Part shown: one piece after another, positions 1 to 13,130 of the stretch
Position numbering within the stretch: the first letter of the stretch is position 1
Layout: the number at the start of each line of letters is the position of its first letter
Source of the DNA: Guyanagaster necrorhizus
Lineage: Eukaryota; Basidiomycota; Agaricomycetes; Agaricales; Physalacriaceae
Direction: 5' to 3'
DNA length: 64,000 nt
Assembly (NCBI RefSeq): GCF_019112545.1
Contig: NW_025064900.1
Span: 124,001 to 188,000 of the forward strand
Notes under the pieces: generated by a model
Seen by the model: only the letters and a program-made list of their open reading frames with translations
What the model was told of the DNA's origin: nothing
The model's database searches: none
Translations under genes and position numbers: made by a program

Positions 1-1453
1 AGAACTGAAACTCAAAGAAAGGTATCTGAATAATGAGATGTTGAACAGAGAAATGAAATGATGGTAACAAAGGAATAGATAGAGAAATAGTACTCTCAGA
101 AATGAATAGCACACATACTACTCAGAGACTTACACACATACCTATAGTGCCTTAGCATGCATAATACAGCAAGAGACTCTGCATCATACTGAGGTATGAC
201 ACATACCTATTGGATTAGTTAATTAATGCATGTCAGGCCAGAAACAGTGCATTTTGTGAGCTGGATGGAATGTCAAGATACTGGAAAAGAGAACATAATC
301 ATTGTGGCTGACTCCAGACATGGGAGATAACTCTGGGGGTCTGAAACAGTTTACTGCTGTCAGGAATGTATCATCAGGGCTATAAGAAAGTGAGCAGACT
401 TGGCTAGACCAGCTAGTTGATGTCAGCTAGCAAGGAAACAGTGGGCAGTCCTGATCCAGAAGAGAATAAGTGTGGCAGCTATAATACATGTGCAAATAAT
501 ACCCATGGGATCTGGCATAAAGTCCCATGCTTTGAAGATACCATAGTAGGATTGTATTAGTAAGTACCACAGTAGAGTATTTAAATATAGTATTGTATGA
601 GTAGGAAAAAGTTTCTGACTCTCACAGTTGCAGTGTATTGGGCACAGAAAGCCTTGCACTCTAGCTCTGAGTTTGTGTTTGTAACTTTAGATGAGAGAAT
701 AAACTCATTATTAAATATCATTGAGAGAGCTTTGATAACTGAGTAAGATATTGAAGCTTGTAAAGGACTTGAGCCTGGTTTGATAAGAGGTTTTGAATTG
801 TGCTCTAACCTGAGAATAAGAGAGCAGTGTCTGAAGGGCATCATCTTGAGTTTTGAGGTATTTGTGATACATGATGCTACAAGTGGCAGAGGTTCAAACT
901 CTTTGGTCTGTCAAATGGTGTTTTCTTATGTTTTGTGTCTCTGGATCACATAGGTTTGAATCCTGTGGATCTATAATCAGTTTGAAAACTTGTGAACAGA
1001 GATCTGTGCTCTTTAGCATTAGTAGACATATTTGTGATTGGTTTTTACTTAGAGCATAAAGCTTTGAGTCATATATTGAGTGTGTTAGAGATTTTGAGTT
1101 GATCTGAGCTGTGCTTAAGACCTCTTGAGAGTTTTGTGGGAGTGTTTCAATGTATTGTATTGAGCTGCAGTCTCTTTGTCTTGAGGCCTGACAACATCTG
1201 TTGTCACCTCTTATTTTGATAAAATAAAAAGCTTTGAGACTTAAAGAGATCTAGGACTGTCGTACACATGCTATTGCTGTTTATGCACTGTGGATTTATT
1301 GAAGAAGACAATTATATTTGTTAATTACTACTTTTATTGCATTATAATCCCCCTATGAACTAAGAGTTTTGTGTGTGTGTTGGTGTGAGTGTGGTCAGTG
1401 GATAGCACTCTGCTGTATCCATTTTCACCTTACACACACTCAGATCCTCTTCA
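1..1453 (+). repeat. 1.8 kb LTR-like repeat, copy 1 (left end outside window)
   Basis: This stretch matches 44128-45968 and 56002-57818 along its whole length by eye, so it is a dispersed repeat of about 1.8 kb whose first part lies outside the window. The complete copies begin TGACA and end CTCTTCA, so the TG...CA ends fit an LTR. No coding frame is seen. It is almost free of CpG. It ends at 1453, and the next bases read as the RNase H part of a gypsy polyprotein (residues QDGKF), so it appears to have inserted into that element. Without the left end, a target duplication cannot be tested. It carries one copy of a GGTTCAAAC module near 890, where the other two copies carry two. Confidence 0.7.
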
Positions 1454-3390
1454 CTGGCCCAGGATGGTAAGTTCTGAATCAAAGCCAATTTCAGTGAAGG
1501 GGCCATAGAGGTGGTTCTCTCTCAGAAGCAGATGAGATGATGGTGACCAGTGGCATTTCTCTCTAAGGCTCTAATGGTCATAGAGCAAAACTATGAGATA
1601 TACAACAAGGAGTTGTTGGCTATTATGCATGTTGGCTGAATAGTGGCACTACTTGATCAGAGCAACAGAGGTGTTCAAAGTGTGGATAGATTATCAGAAC
1701 TTGCATTACTTCTGACTTCCCCAAAAGCTAAATTGATGACAGGCACAATGGGTGACCAAACTGTCTGAATATCAATATACTCTTCATCACAAAGCAGGGG
1801 CAGCTAACAAGAAGGCTGACCTGCTGAGTCAATAAGCTGACCACAATCAAGAGAAGGAGGACAATAATAGCATAGTGCTGTTGAAATCAAAACACTTCAG
1901 AGTGATAATCATACTAATGGAGAAAGAAGTCCATGACAAAATCAGAAGCAGCACCAGACAGCCAAATCTCTGGAACCAAGGAATTGTCATCTCATTAAAT
2001 CATGAATGAGATATAACCAGGAGCAACAATCTCCTCTACTATGATAGACACATCTATATCCCTCAAATTGCCTCACTGCATGGGGAAATCATTGCTATGA
2101 GCCATGATCATGCAACAGCAGGACACTCAGAAATTTCCAAAATGAAGGAGTTGGTATTGCAGGAGTATTGGTAGCCAAAGATGAAAATAGATGTGGAGAA
2201 GTATGTGAAAGGATGCAAAACATGCCAGCAAACTAAAATATTTACACATGCATGTCTGACATGCCTGCATTCAAATGAGGTCTCCAGCAGACTCTGGATC
2301 TATATCTTGGTTGACATGATTATCAGACTCTCAGACTGCAATAGCTATGATGCAATCATCATTATTGTTGACCAGTTCTCAAAGATGATCATTCTGATCA
2401 CCTGCTCAACTGAACTATTCTCTGAGGAATGGGCAAAGATTTTATGGGACAAAATATATTCCAAATATGGTATGCCACAGGTCATCATCTCTGACTGAGG
2501 GCCCCAATTTGTCTCCAAGTTCTTTAATGACTTATATTGGCTTCTTAGCATTTAAAGCAATGCATTGATTGCCTACTATCCACAAAGTGATGGGCAGACA
2601 GAGTGCATCAACCAAGAAATCAAAAAGTACTTGTGAATATTCATTAACTATCAGCAGGATGACTGGACAGAATGATTGGCCCTAGCAGCTTTTTAGCATA
2701 ATAATAGGATTCATTCTGTAATAGGTAAAACCTCTTTCTTCATCAACCATGGTTAACATCCTGACATCACTCAAACTTCATGCCATCACACAACTACCCC
2801 TGCTTCCACTGACTTCACCACAGAAATGGCAAAAATCCACATTGAAACCCAGACAGCTCTCAAGAAGGCTGCCATCACTATGAAACAGCAGTACAATAAA
2901 CGTCACTGAGCCTCTAATATTTATCACCCTAATGATAAGGTGTGGTTAGACACCACTAATCTTCACCTTCCACAATCCAAATGCAAGCTTTCCAACAAAC
3001 AAACAGGACTGTTCTCTATACTGGCAAAGATCAGCATATCTGCTTATAAACTGCATCTCCCAACATCCTGGCAAATTTATGACATCTTTAATGAATCTCT
3101 TCTCACTCTGTATATTGCCTCTGCCTTTTCAAATCAAGAATGATCATCTTCTTTACCATCTGACCTGATTAATGATGAAGAACATTATGAAATTGATCAA
3201 GTCTTACATCATAGAACATGAAAAATACATGCCTGCAGAGAAGGCATGACCATGACAACTGACTACTTTGTCAGCTGGAAGGGATATGGATCAGAGTCAA
3301 ACCAATGGATCAATGAGAAATATATGAATCTTGACAACACCATCTGTAATTATGAACTATCTCTAAATTAAGCCATCAGAACAATGGTCT
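1454..3390 (+). mobile_element. Ty3/gypsy chromovirus remnant A: RNase H, integrase, chromodomain
   Basis: A decayed 3' half of a polyprotein is spread over several frames. RNase H is seen at about 1460-1840 (EQNYEIYDKELLAI-like text). The integrase zinc-binding region is at about 2030-2240 (GHSEIS...CKTCQQ), and the integrase core is at 2260-2640 with a DQFSKM stretch and an ISD followed by a stop. A carboxy-terminal stretch at 2940-3143 (WLDTTNLHLPQSKCKL) precedes a chromodomain-like motif at about 3255-3300 (YFVSWKGYGSESNQW). The domain order and chromodomain place it in the chromoviruses. Many stops and frameshifts make it inactive. The reverse transcriptase and gag are missing because the 1.8 kb repeat lies directly upstream. 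Confidence 0.85.
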
Positions 3391-3401
3391 TAAGAGAGGG
3401 G
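3391..3401 (+). other. Polypurine tract of element A
   Basis: The purine run TAAGAGAGGGG lies four bases before the TGTTAT start of the LTR, the usual position of the plus-strand primer. The same arrangement occurs in reverse orientation at 53937-53950 in front of a related LTR. Confidence 0.75.
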
Positions 3402-3404
3402 TAA

Positions 3405-3845
3405 TGTTATAATTTTTCACCTTCTTTCAGCCCCTATTCACACTTAGTCAGGGCATCTAGATGAGTGCTTAGAACCATGAGACAGTCTTAGTCAGCATAA
3501 TCAGTCATTGTCTCAAGACACATAGCAATGCTCCAACAACAGAACAATCTCTCTTTTGTAGGTAACTACAACACTCCAGGATAATGAGCACTATAGCTTG
3601 AGTATATACAATTAATAAGACTATATTTATCTACAAGGACAATAGTATATAAGTAGCATAGATGATATCATATATCTCTAGTCTCAAGCCATCCTTTATC
3701 TTACCATTCTATCTCAAGTCAACTTGTAATGACCTTGAAATATAACACTACTAAAGACATCAAGTGAATTCAGATGTGATTGTATGAATGCAATACAGCA
3801 TCTGTCTATCATGTGTTATTAGTCACATGTCACTTGGGCCTAACA
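3405..3845 (+). repeat. Gypsy LTR (3' LTR of element A), 441 bp
   Basis: It starts TGTTATAATTTTT directly after the polypurine tract and ends GGGCCTAACA. Related LTRs are at 46341-46797, 53477-53936 (minus) and 58055-58572. All share a block near the start (TTAGTCAGGGCATCTAGA-like) and a block near the end (CACATG...CTAACA). A target duplication cannot be checked because the 5' LTR is not in the window. Confidence 0.8.
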
Positions 3846-3879
3846 TAGTCATAGTCAGCAGGTTGGCTATTTTATTTGC

Positions 3880-4860
3880 TGTTCCAGCCTTATGCTAGAG
3901 TGTTAAGTCATACTTGGCTAGTTCTGTGACTTACTATGTCTGGCATCAGTTCAATTTTTGGAAAAGGTGGAAATATTAGAGATTCTGATGGTCTGTTCAA
4001 ATCTTGAACTTCTGGATTGCACCCATGAGATAATGCCACCATTTGGCCAGGGTGAGCATTATGGCAAGTAGTTCCTTGTCATAAATCTCATAGTTCTGTT
4101 CTGTCACTGTGAGGGCTTTAGGCAGAAAGGCAACTGGTCATCACTTCCCATCTCTCTCCTGTGATAGAACAGCACTGATGGCTCCTTTACTAGAGTCTGT
4201 CTCCACTTGAAATCTTCTATTTCCAGTTGGGATTGCCAAAATGACATCTTCTGCTAATTGCCTTTTTAACCAGGTGAAGGTGTTAGATTGGGTGATACTC
4301 CAGGTCTATGGGGCATTGCCAGTAAGCTGGGTCATCAGGCAGACAATTGTGCTGTAGTCTTTGATAAAACAATGGTAGAAGTTGGTAAATCTGAGGAACA
4401 ACTGGAGCTTCTTCTTCTTTGTCAGTTCTGGCCATTCCATCACCCCTTAGACTTTTACTGGGTCCATATGGATACTTTCTTTACTGATAATAACCTCTAG
4501 GTATTCTGTTTCAAGTACCTCAAACTCACATTTCTCTGCCTTAAGGAATAGCTTGTGCTTCCTTATAATTATCAGAACTTAGCAGACTAGGTAGGCATCA
4601 GTGTTCTTCCTTATCTTGAGACATAATAAGGATGTTGTCAAGGTAAATGGTGACCTTTCCAGTAGTGATGAGAATATAAAGTGCCCAGACAATGGCACAG
4701 GCAACACTAGGATAGATGAGACAGAGATGAGGCTAATAAGCCAGAGTGGTCTATAGAGAAATGACACTGGGCATACAGGCATGCACTTTAGACCAAGGTG
4801 GCCCAGATAACTTTTCATTTACTCTGTCTCACTCCTTTGTAGCATGTAGCCTTGAACAGT
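3880..4860 (-). mobile_element. Ty3/gypsy pol remnant, RT and RNase H, inverted
   Basis: On the minus strand, reading from high to low coordinates, the text runs through a reverse transcriptase with YLDNILI (the YLDD box with one change) near 4650, then KAEKCEFEVLETEYLEVII near 4520. RNase H follows, with GAISAVLSQERDGKW and TEQNYEIYDKELL between about 4180 and 4060, ending near 3900. It is broken by frameshifts and stops. It lies tail-to-tail with element A, directly after A's 3' LTR. The amino-terminal half of the reverse transcriptase (4700-4860) is poorly recognisable. Confidence 0.75.
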
Positions 4861-5850
4861 TATAAAAAATACCAGCCATACCCCACTCCAGTGGAATTTT
4901 CTATCAGGCAGAAAATAGTGAGCAAGACAATAATATTTTTACAGTGCAAGTTAAGAGTATGAGATGCTCTTGAAGTCAAGGTATATCTCTTACTTTCCAT
5001 CTTTTCTGTTTCAAAGGTTAAAGAGTTACAGTTCTTCATAATGTTCAAGATATCACTCATGAAGTCCAATCCCTGATTTTTCTTTGTCAAGGCTGACAGT
5101 GTTGCTTGAATTCTACCATGTCTCCAAAATGCATAGCCACTAACCAGCTAGAAGCATAGGCTGGCTCTCTCAAAGGCCTTGTTGATTAGCATTTGATCTG
5201 TTAGCAGGCAATTCAATTCTTTGCATACTGCCCTTATAAGTTGCCTGGGCTTTTCCTTTTCTTGGCATCCTAGGCAGAAGGCTTACAAGGTCTAGTTTGT
5301 GAACTATTTATCTTTACTTTCTCATCATTCTGAATTGATATGTTTAGGATGATCAATGATGAAACCTTCATCAACACCTTTAGCCCCTGGTTTCATATAG
5401 TGTCAGCTTGACCCTTGGCACCTATTATCTCTATCAACCAGCTAGAGACAGATCCTTATGTCTATGGTAGCTGACCATGTGAAAGGTTTGTGACCATATT
5501 ATACACCTGCTCTTGTTCTCTTCAGGGTGTGCTTTGTGGACTAGAACCTCTTATAGGCCTTCCACATGCCTGGATGATACAGTGAGCCTACACATGCAAT
5601 ACAGAATTCTTTTGGTTCATTCTCTGGACAAGTTCAGTTTAGCTGGATCCAGTATCAAGTATTATTTAGTATCTTTCTAATAGGTTTCTGCAGGTGGTAG
5701 ATCAGATAGAAGGAACTATTGATCAACCCTTCAGTAAGCCATCATCAGAGTATTTCAAGTTATTTCACTCACATGTTCATTCTCATAGGTTCAGCAATGT
5801 TTCTAAGTTTTTTCTAATGAGACTGCACTACTCTAAAGATCAGCTGTCAT
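4861..5850. other. CpG-poor repeat-like DNA without recognisable domain
   Basis: No domain could be assigned on either strand. Base composition matches the flanking transposon DNA: AT-rich, almost no CpG, many TG/CA. It probably continues the decayed inverted element. The change to normal CpG content begins near 5850-6060. Confidence 0.4.
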
Positions 5851-7090
5851 CGCTGATACAGTTGCCCACAATTTGCATGTGAAATTCCATGGACTCTGGC
5901 ACAGCTACTAGACTGGGGCTACATCAAAACATCCCCAACTAGATACAATTGGTGTGTGTCATGACTTTTTTTTTGCAACATTGATCTCAGTCCCTGACTT
6001 CAGGTATGATAGGTTGTGAATTTCCTTTCCTGTCTGAGATAATAAAATATTCAGTGTGTACCCTCGTGGTGGGGGCAATCTTTTTCTCATGGAGACAGAA
6101 GCCGTGTTTCCCAGTCAGAGTGATCTCAGGCCACATGGCCAAGTGAATGCCGATAAAAAGCTTGGCGCTATCGGCGAAATAATGGAACAAGCGTTGCGGC
6201 TGCGGACGCTGCTGCGGGAATTGATGTATGAGCCTCGAAGATACATCCGTTATGGGAGGGGTGCCGCCACCCGATCAGACACAATGTATGATGTCGAGCA
6301 AAAGACAAAGAAAAAAAAAACAGAAAAATTTAATTGTTTGTGCTCACGGAAAACAGCATATAGGCTGTCGAGTTTCTCCCTCGCTTTCCTGAGGGAATGA
6401 TGGATGGGATAATGGATATCATTGTCCACCTGGGACTGGGACTCAAGCCTGAAACCAAGAATCTATCACTACCCGTAGCCTCGTACGTTTTACGCAGTCA
6501 CTTGTTCGCTTGGCTCTAATTTTTTATGCAGAATATAATGTGGCTTCATTGTATTCTGATTGGCAGGCTGTCAACAGGGTCGGTGTTTACCTTCTTCGAT
6601 GTTTCCTCGCAGATCATCGTTCGACTGCGCTTATGTGCACGTACTACGTACACTCCGGTAAAAAGGGAAGATGAGGAAATTACAAAGATGTCATGAATTT
6701 TGAGCTCCCTCAGGTAGAGTGTTTTCTTGATATGGAGTGGCCTACGTTGACAATGATGATACAGTGCTTCCGGCAGCCTTCGTATTTCGGTCCTGTGAGT
6801 GTTTTTCCGTCTGTATTCCCCCCTCGGTAACTAACCTGGTGGTATCGGAATTAGGTATGGCCATTTGACCAGATAACCCCGGTGACACTCTAATGACACC
6901 GTCGTCATTGGCTTCTGCGCATAAACATTGGCTTTTTCTTGGACCGCATTCCATCAGATTTGCACAGCGAACAGCGACGATACACAACGTTCGCCCGTAT
7001 GGCTGGAGCACCCACCCGATGTCGAAGACGATCAGCCAATAGGATATCGCGAATTGGACCAACGCCATAGCTAGGAGCTGCGCCCGGTGG
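5851..7090. other. Gene-free transition into the CpG-normal island
   Basis: CpG becomes frequent from about 6060 onward. Open frames up to 114 codons exist (for example 6056-6400 plus and 6742-7068 minus), but none resembles a known family or shows a convincing start. The last part is the upstream region of the dioxygenase gene. Confidence 0.4.
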
Positions 7091-7093
7091 GGC

Positions 7094-7100
7094 TATATAA
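7094..7100 (+). promoter_or_regulatory. TATA box of the intradiol dioxygenase gene
   Basis: TATATAA lies 40 bp upstream of the ATG at 7140, a plausible core promoter position for a short fungal 5' leader. Confidence 0.5.
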
Positions 7101-7139
7101 CCAGGCATATCTCTTCGTCAAAGTCCATCCATCTCCAAC

Positions 7140-8607
7140 ATGGTCTGTCTCACGTCTCTTGTCTCCCTCGCTCTCCTGGTTGCAACCAGCGTCGTCGCGC
7201 ACCCCGGCGAGACTCCTCCGACTTCAGTCCAGCTGTCTCGTCGCGCTCAGCTTGAGACAGCAACCGGCCGTTCCCTTGCGGATTGTCAGAGCCATTTTGC
7301 TCGACGTGGATACAAGGACAGGTCAGCTGCTCGTCGTACGGCACTTGCTGAGGAGCTCAGACAGAAACGTGGCATTGCCACTCGTTAGCATACTCCTCTC
7401 TCCCTCACCTTATACATTTAATGATTTTACTCTCCTCGTCAGGCGCTCCTTACAAACGCGCTCTTACCGTCGAAGAAGTAGTGGACACGAGCCACCTATC
7501 GAACGTAACGGGCCTTACCTCCGACTCTGACCCTTTCTCCTCTAACGCCTCTTGTGTGCTCACTCCCGAGCTCGAGCAAGGCCCGTACTACATTCAGGGC
7601 GAATACGTCCGTTCAGACATGCGAGAAAGCCAGACCGGAGTGCCCGCCTATGTGGACATTGAGTTGATCGATGTCTCCACTTGCGAGCCTATCCCCGGCG
7701 TCTATCTTGACGTTTGGCATTGTAATGCGACTGGGGTCTACGCTGGAATCGTCGCCTCGGGCAATGGCGACGATACAGATGAGAGTAATTGGGTCAGTCG
7801 GATTTTCGCTCTGGTTTCTCCTTTCCTCTCCTCTGATCGTTACTTGTTAGAACACGACATTCTTGCGTGCGATCCAGCCGATAAATGATGAGGGATATGC
7901 TCAGTTCGAGACCATCTTCCCTGGTATCTCTATTTTCTATATACTACATTTTTTCACGGACTGACGGCTGTTTAAGGGCACTACTCTAACCGTGCGACTC
8001 ATTTCCACATGATCGTCCATGAAAATGGAACGATCTTCGATAACGGCACATTCTCTTCCGACGGCCAACAACACATCGGTAAGCCTTATGAGGCCGCGTC
8101 ATCTGTAGTTCAGTCGCTGATACCACCCACAGGCCAAGTGTTCTTCGACCAAGACCTCATCACCGCCGTCGAGGCAACCTCTCCTTATGTTACCAACACC
8201 ATTGCCATCACGGAAAACGAATATGATCGCGTGTTCACTGCGGGTGTCGAGCCTGACAGTGGAACCGGTGTCGACCCGACCTTGGAGTACGTCTATCTCG
8301 GTGATGGCCTCTCGGACGGTCTCCTTTTGTGCGTGTGTATCGTCTTCTTCCCTTTCCCTCATACTGATGCTTGTCGCTCAGTTGGGGAACAGTCGGTGTA
8401 GACCTTACAGCCAGCTACGAGTCTTCTCCTGGCGGTTACCTTACTGAAGCTGGAGGCGTCGTAAACCCCAACGCCACTGCTATTGGTGTTAATGGAGTTT
8501 CGTCTTCCTCTGGGATGAACGGCACTGATACCGGCTTTGACGGAGGGAACAGCACGACTACTGACAGCTCCACGACCCAGTTGCTCTGCACATGTACCTC
8601 TATCTAG
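7140..8607 (+). CDS. Secreted intradiol ring-cleavage dioxygenase
   Basis: Predicted six exons: 7140-7383, 7443-7792, 7851-7923, 7977-8078, 8133-8328 and 8382-8607. All five introns are GT-AG, 53-59 bp, and keep frame, giving 396 residues. The first 20 or so residues form a hydrophobic signal peptide (MVCLTSLVSLALLVATSVVA), so export is likely. The non-haem iron ligands of the family are present: Tyr130/131 in GPYYIQG, Tyr225 in GHYSNRATHFHM, and His231 and His233 in the same motif. DVWHCNATG, TFLRAIQP and GQVFFDQDLI are further family signatures. The carboxy end is a Ser/Thr/Gly-rich tail. Members cleave catechol-type rings between the hydroxyl groups; the exact substrate (catechol, hydroxyquinol, lignin-derived phenol) cannot be told. 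No metabolic neighbours support an operon-like cluster. The family and gene model are firm. Confidence 0.93.
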
Positions 8608-11600
8608 ACGTAGTGACGCTGACATTTATCCGGTGGAAGCTTTAGCCGAAAATTTCAAATTATCGTTTAAGCGTTTTAGTAGCCTATTTGTTTTGATATT
8701 TCGAATGAGTACCGAAATTTCAGCTTGCGTCTGTCTTGAAACAAAATGAATAATATCGCTAAAATCTCGACACTTTTTTAGATGGTTCATGGCGTCGCGC
8801 TTGGTAGGTTTCGATCTTCCCATAGCATTAACAGTCAGTCACCGTTGGGTTCTCGAATGGATTTACTTACGTGTTCATTCCTTTCCGCACGGGTTTGGCA
8901 GTATATAAGCTAGTATTTTTCTTAGTTAGCTCACATGGCGCATTTACCCCAGACGTGACACATTTTTGCTACTTACTTGGTTTGAGTACGACTTCTCAAT
9001 TCTGACACATTATTCGAATGTATACATCCAAGACACGCCAATATGGGCTAGACAGCACCGGATATTAGAATGATAACGTACAGACGCGTGCTTCTCATAT
9101 TGATTCCATTCATACGCACAGCGGAGATCGGCAATGAACACGAATTGGAAAAGTCGACCACAAAGTTGCCGTGGAAGTTTATTGTAAACAATGGAATCAG
9201 AGACGTGGTGGAGACTGTTCTCCAGGTGCTACATACAAATGGCAAGGCTCTTTATTGCTATCGAGGATGTTCACATTCATCAGGGGAGAATAAATGAAAA
9301 CTTCAAGGACGAAATCGGATGGAACACGCTGGAGGTTGGTTGGGAGGCGTCAGTATGCTTTCAAGAATGAAACGAACGCAGGTCTTTTCAGCAGGAATCA
9401 GGATTAAGTATCGTTTTCAAAGGAATATGGGTAGTAGATTATGGATGGAAAGCCATCGCCCTTCCAAAATAGTGATGGAATCCATCAACAAACCTAGAAT
9501 TGACAGCGAGAAATGATTCTCGCGCACCTAGGATAGCTACGAGAGAGTCCAGTCTGGAAAGCATTTGACAAGTTACTTGAATGCAAGCCATTGGAGAAAT
9601 AATCTAGTAACAGTTAGTCAACCTACAATAATGTTTCGAGAGATCCAACACCTTTCGGTGAACACTGTATCTGAGAATTCGTGGGAGCCTACTACGTTCA
9701 GGGAAAGATGGATCTGGCCGAAATCAGAAAACGCGCAGTTGATCTCGAATCCTGGAAGGCAATAGTTTGAGATGACTTGTATCGATACTTATTCATAAGA
9801 AAAGGAGCAGAGGAAAGCCAACGAGGAGCGGCCCGAATTCGTCGTCACTGGCTGAAAGGTTCGCGACCTAAGCAAAACTATCCTGGGATACCAAGTCGAC
9901 CACGATCATAACTGTCAATCTCTCCCGCGAGACTCGAAACGGCGGCGGTCTCCGCGCTGTCTTCTCGGCTAGGCAGACTAGGGAAAGCTATTCGGGAGGA
10001 TTTTGATTTTCGTGAGCCGCGGAAGGGAGGCTACAATTATATGCCGAGGAACAAGTGGAAGGAAATAGTGAAGGATACGTGCAAGGTAGAACTTCCTTGG
10101 ACGATATCGAGAGAAGGATTCATGCTTCAAGTCGTGGGGGATGTAATTGTGAAGGAATGTCGGCTGGAGACTTCTAGAGGAGATCACAAAATTGAAGTTG
10201 GCGTCTGAGAATGAGAGGAGCACTTTGGTAGATCCGGGAGTTAAATCCAGCCTTCTTGAGGGGCGGGTCCCAGTATACATTGCGACACATTTAATTTGCA
10301 CAGCCAGCAAAGCAATGGCGTGCTTATAGTCAGTCGTGTCTAGGAGAATGACAATGGCGATATTTTTCAGAGATGTATGTAGTACCTGTGACCACCTAGC
10401 CCTTCTATGAATCTTATTCCTCGCGTAGAGCCACAAAAAGTTGTCGGGGTATAACCAAAGTCCTAGTGATTTCTCAATAATAATGTACAAAAAAGAATTG
10501 TAGTATCTTCTGTCCAGCAGATAGAGTGTCCTTGCACATGATATTCATCCTCGGGACACCGAAGGATAAGGTTTAGGTTTCGGCTTAGGCTTAGGTTTAG
10601 GGCCTCTGACTGGTCCGCCAGATACAGGTCCTTCGATGGGTCCTCTAGGTTTCTGGTCCCTTCATCCAGCGTCAACGTAGCATTTTAGCAATAGAGATAC
10701 TGATACTCACGCGTCATCTTCCTCCTTGTTGGATTTAATAAAAGTAGCGGAAGAGCAGCGGTTTCGAATAAATAAGAAAGGCTTCAGGATCCTGGGTTCG
10801 TCATTATGGCCAGGAGGTCGTTCTACTGAAAATGTACTCACCAGCGAAATATATTTTCCACTCCTTCCATCAAATTAAAGGCTGATCCCTTCTGAGTCTC
10901 TGCCGTAGCTTCAACGGTCCGACTCTGAGCGGCCAACATATTAATATCGTTGTTCTCGACGCCGCCGACGCCGCAGGTAATCTCCGTGGCACCAGTCACC
11001 AGTTCTCTGAAAATGGAGTCACTGCGAGTACAAACGCGGCCATGTCGGAACCGACCTCTCAGTAGGTTCCAGTTCGAAGGGAGGCATTGTGAAGTGGGGG
11101 ATTCTCGAGCTGTAAAAAAAATTAAAAGGTTTTTATACGGCTGTGATGCATGGCTTGCCCGTATTCATTGCAGTGAATTCTTTTCTTGAAGCTGTTCAGT
11201 GGCATTCACTACTTCTGGCTGTTTGTTTACAGCGCGCTAAAGCTTAAAGTGGCCAAGCGCAACAGATGCCATATGAAGCCTGTCAAGCGCCCATAAACTC
11301 AAGTATTGCTTTCCAGTAGAACCAGGCTCAGGTAGGTGTCCGTATAAGATACAAATGGAATGGTGACAGAAAGCGTCGAGCTGGAGGCCCGTGAGCCACA
11401 TGCACGTGATCACAACGAAATTCAAACCACGGTCGCTGAGCACTCGTATCGCTAAGCGCATCTTTAACTCTGGCTGCATGCGGGCATCTCTTGCTCTCAC
11501 AACTGGGAGATCTGAATATCATCTCCTGACAATCACCACAGAGTTAGCACTGAATCATTCTTTACAACTTTTCCTGTTTCTTAAGATCTCCTTCTCCCTC

Positions 11601-13130
11601 CCCTCAGACCTTCAGCGCTGAATCGCACTCATGGAGAACCCAAATATTGTATCTGTGCTGTTTGCTGTTTTGAACGGGAAGGAAGACGAAAGGCTTCACA
11701 ATTTCTTGTTATTGGCGGTGCTCTCACGAATTCCGAACACAGCAAGGCTCGGTATGACCGTTTTTTTGTACCGCTTCGTGTCCGTTCTGTGCACTTCACG
11801 CAATGTTTTACTGGTTACTTTCTAACAAAACAGTCTAATGAATTGCCGCGGCATATGACATAATCAAAGCTGTTACGCAATGATGCCTTCAGAGAACACA
11901 AAATGTGCTTTTTCCCTTGTTACGGAGTAACAGCATTTTTCTTAAGGCGCTGTACTTACGAGATCATTCTTCCTTGTGAACCAGGCAGTGTCTGTGGCTC
12001 TGAGCAGTAGACGCTCATACGGGACACCTGTCGGGCTTCCCCGGTTTCTCGGTGATTGCCTAATCGCCGCAAGGTATTACTTCATTCGCAACCGCGGAAA
12101 TCTCTCGAACTGAATACGTCTTTTTTCTTTCAGGCAAATACTCGGGCAACGATTGTCATTAGGAGCACCCACCGATGCAAGGTGAGGTTGTGAAAATGCA
12201 TATTCTCCTTGGTTTGCACCTCCGGCCGGGACCTACTGAAGTAATGCTGTCTGTGATTCGCTGTTTAATTGAAAAGTTCCATGATACAATGTCCCCAGTC
12301 TCGATTACTCGTGTGGCTTCTGTTGATTTTGGCTTGGAGAAGCTTCTGGCTATAACTTTAAATTCGTGATTTGTCGTTATGGAAGTGTGACTTGACGTTC
12401 TCTCTGCTCGTGGCCTCGTGTGTTCTAGGCGATCCATTATTTATAACATCTTGTCGTGTCGCTTGTAGATTCATAGTGAGATGCTTTCTTCTACATAGAT
12501 TTCTCCTCGACTGAAATTCTTTCGAAGACTGCCTTTTTCCGTTTCGCACATGGATCGTTCTCTATCAGTGGGCGCTTATGTCTCAGTGTACCTCGTTTCC
12601 TTCGCGTGTTGATGTAGACCACAGGACCTGAACTACAGGCTCCGAACTGTCCCTATATTGTAAACGTTGGATACCGTAGCTAATTGATAGAGCAAGGGTT
12701 TAGTAGTCGAGGTACGGGAAGTAAGAGAACAAGAGCGTGAGCGTGACTCGTGAGAAGATAGTATCCATGAGCGAGGCATGGGTTCGAGCGAGCTCGAGGT
12801 AATCTTACAGGTATCTTGAAATAAATTAGCAGACTAGCGCGAAGCTTAGTTTCCGTGGCTTCAGGTCACGCAAAGTGTACGGTTCAAGATAGGTAGTAAG
12901 AATTTGATACCTAGTACATGTAGCTATGTTTATATACAAATGGGTGTTACTAGAAGGTTCAATAAGTTTCGTGAAGTCATGAGTCATAACGAGTTCATTA
13001 GGTTGAGTAAGAGAAAGTACAGAAAGGGATAGAAAGGAAAGGAAAAGGCTTCAAGCGACTGGAGACTTCTAAACGTTCTGGGAATTCCATCGATACACCG
13101 AAATCCATAACACCCTAAGGCCCCTCCTTT
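8608..13130. other. Long intergenic stretch with no recognised gene
   Basis: CpG content is normal and both strands carry only short open frames. The longest is 170 codons at 9978-10490 (minus), with no recognisable domain and no clear start context. A short hexamer repeat is at 10570-10605. At 10950-11075 a plus-strand stretch reads protein-like (LDAADAAGNLRGTSHQFSEN), but it has no family match and soon meets a stop. No tRNA-like or rRNA sequence was seen. Confidence 0.4.
10570..10605. repeat. Imperfect GGYTTA hexamer tandem repeat
   Basis: Five consecutive hexamers (GGTTTA, GGTTTC, GGCTTA, GGCTTA, GGTTTA) are followed by GGGCCT. It resembles but does not equal the fungal telomere unit TTAGGG, and is too short to call an interstitial telomere. 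Confidence 0.6.

Noticed and set aside
880..960. A functional tRNA gene in the 1.8 kb repeat
   Set aside because: Only B-box-like text is present; no cloverleaf or A box could be built by eye.
6056..6400. 114-codon frame at the edge of the gene island
   Set aside because: Low-complexity Lys run, no family match, spans the CpG boundary; probably chance.
9978..10490. 170-codon minus-strand frame as a gene
   Set aside because: No domain, no plausible start context, and the residue pattern does not resemble a globular family I know.
10570..10605. Interstitial telomere repeat
   Set aside because: The unit is GGYTTA with changes, not TTAGGG, and only about six units exist; a chance low-complexity run is as likely.
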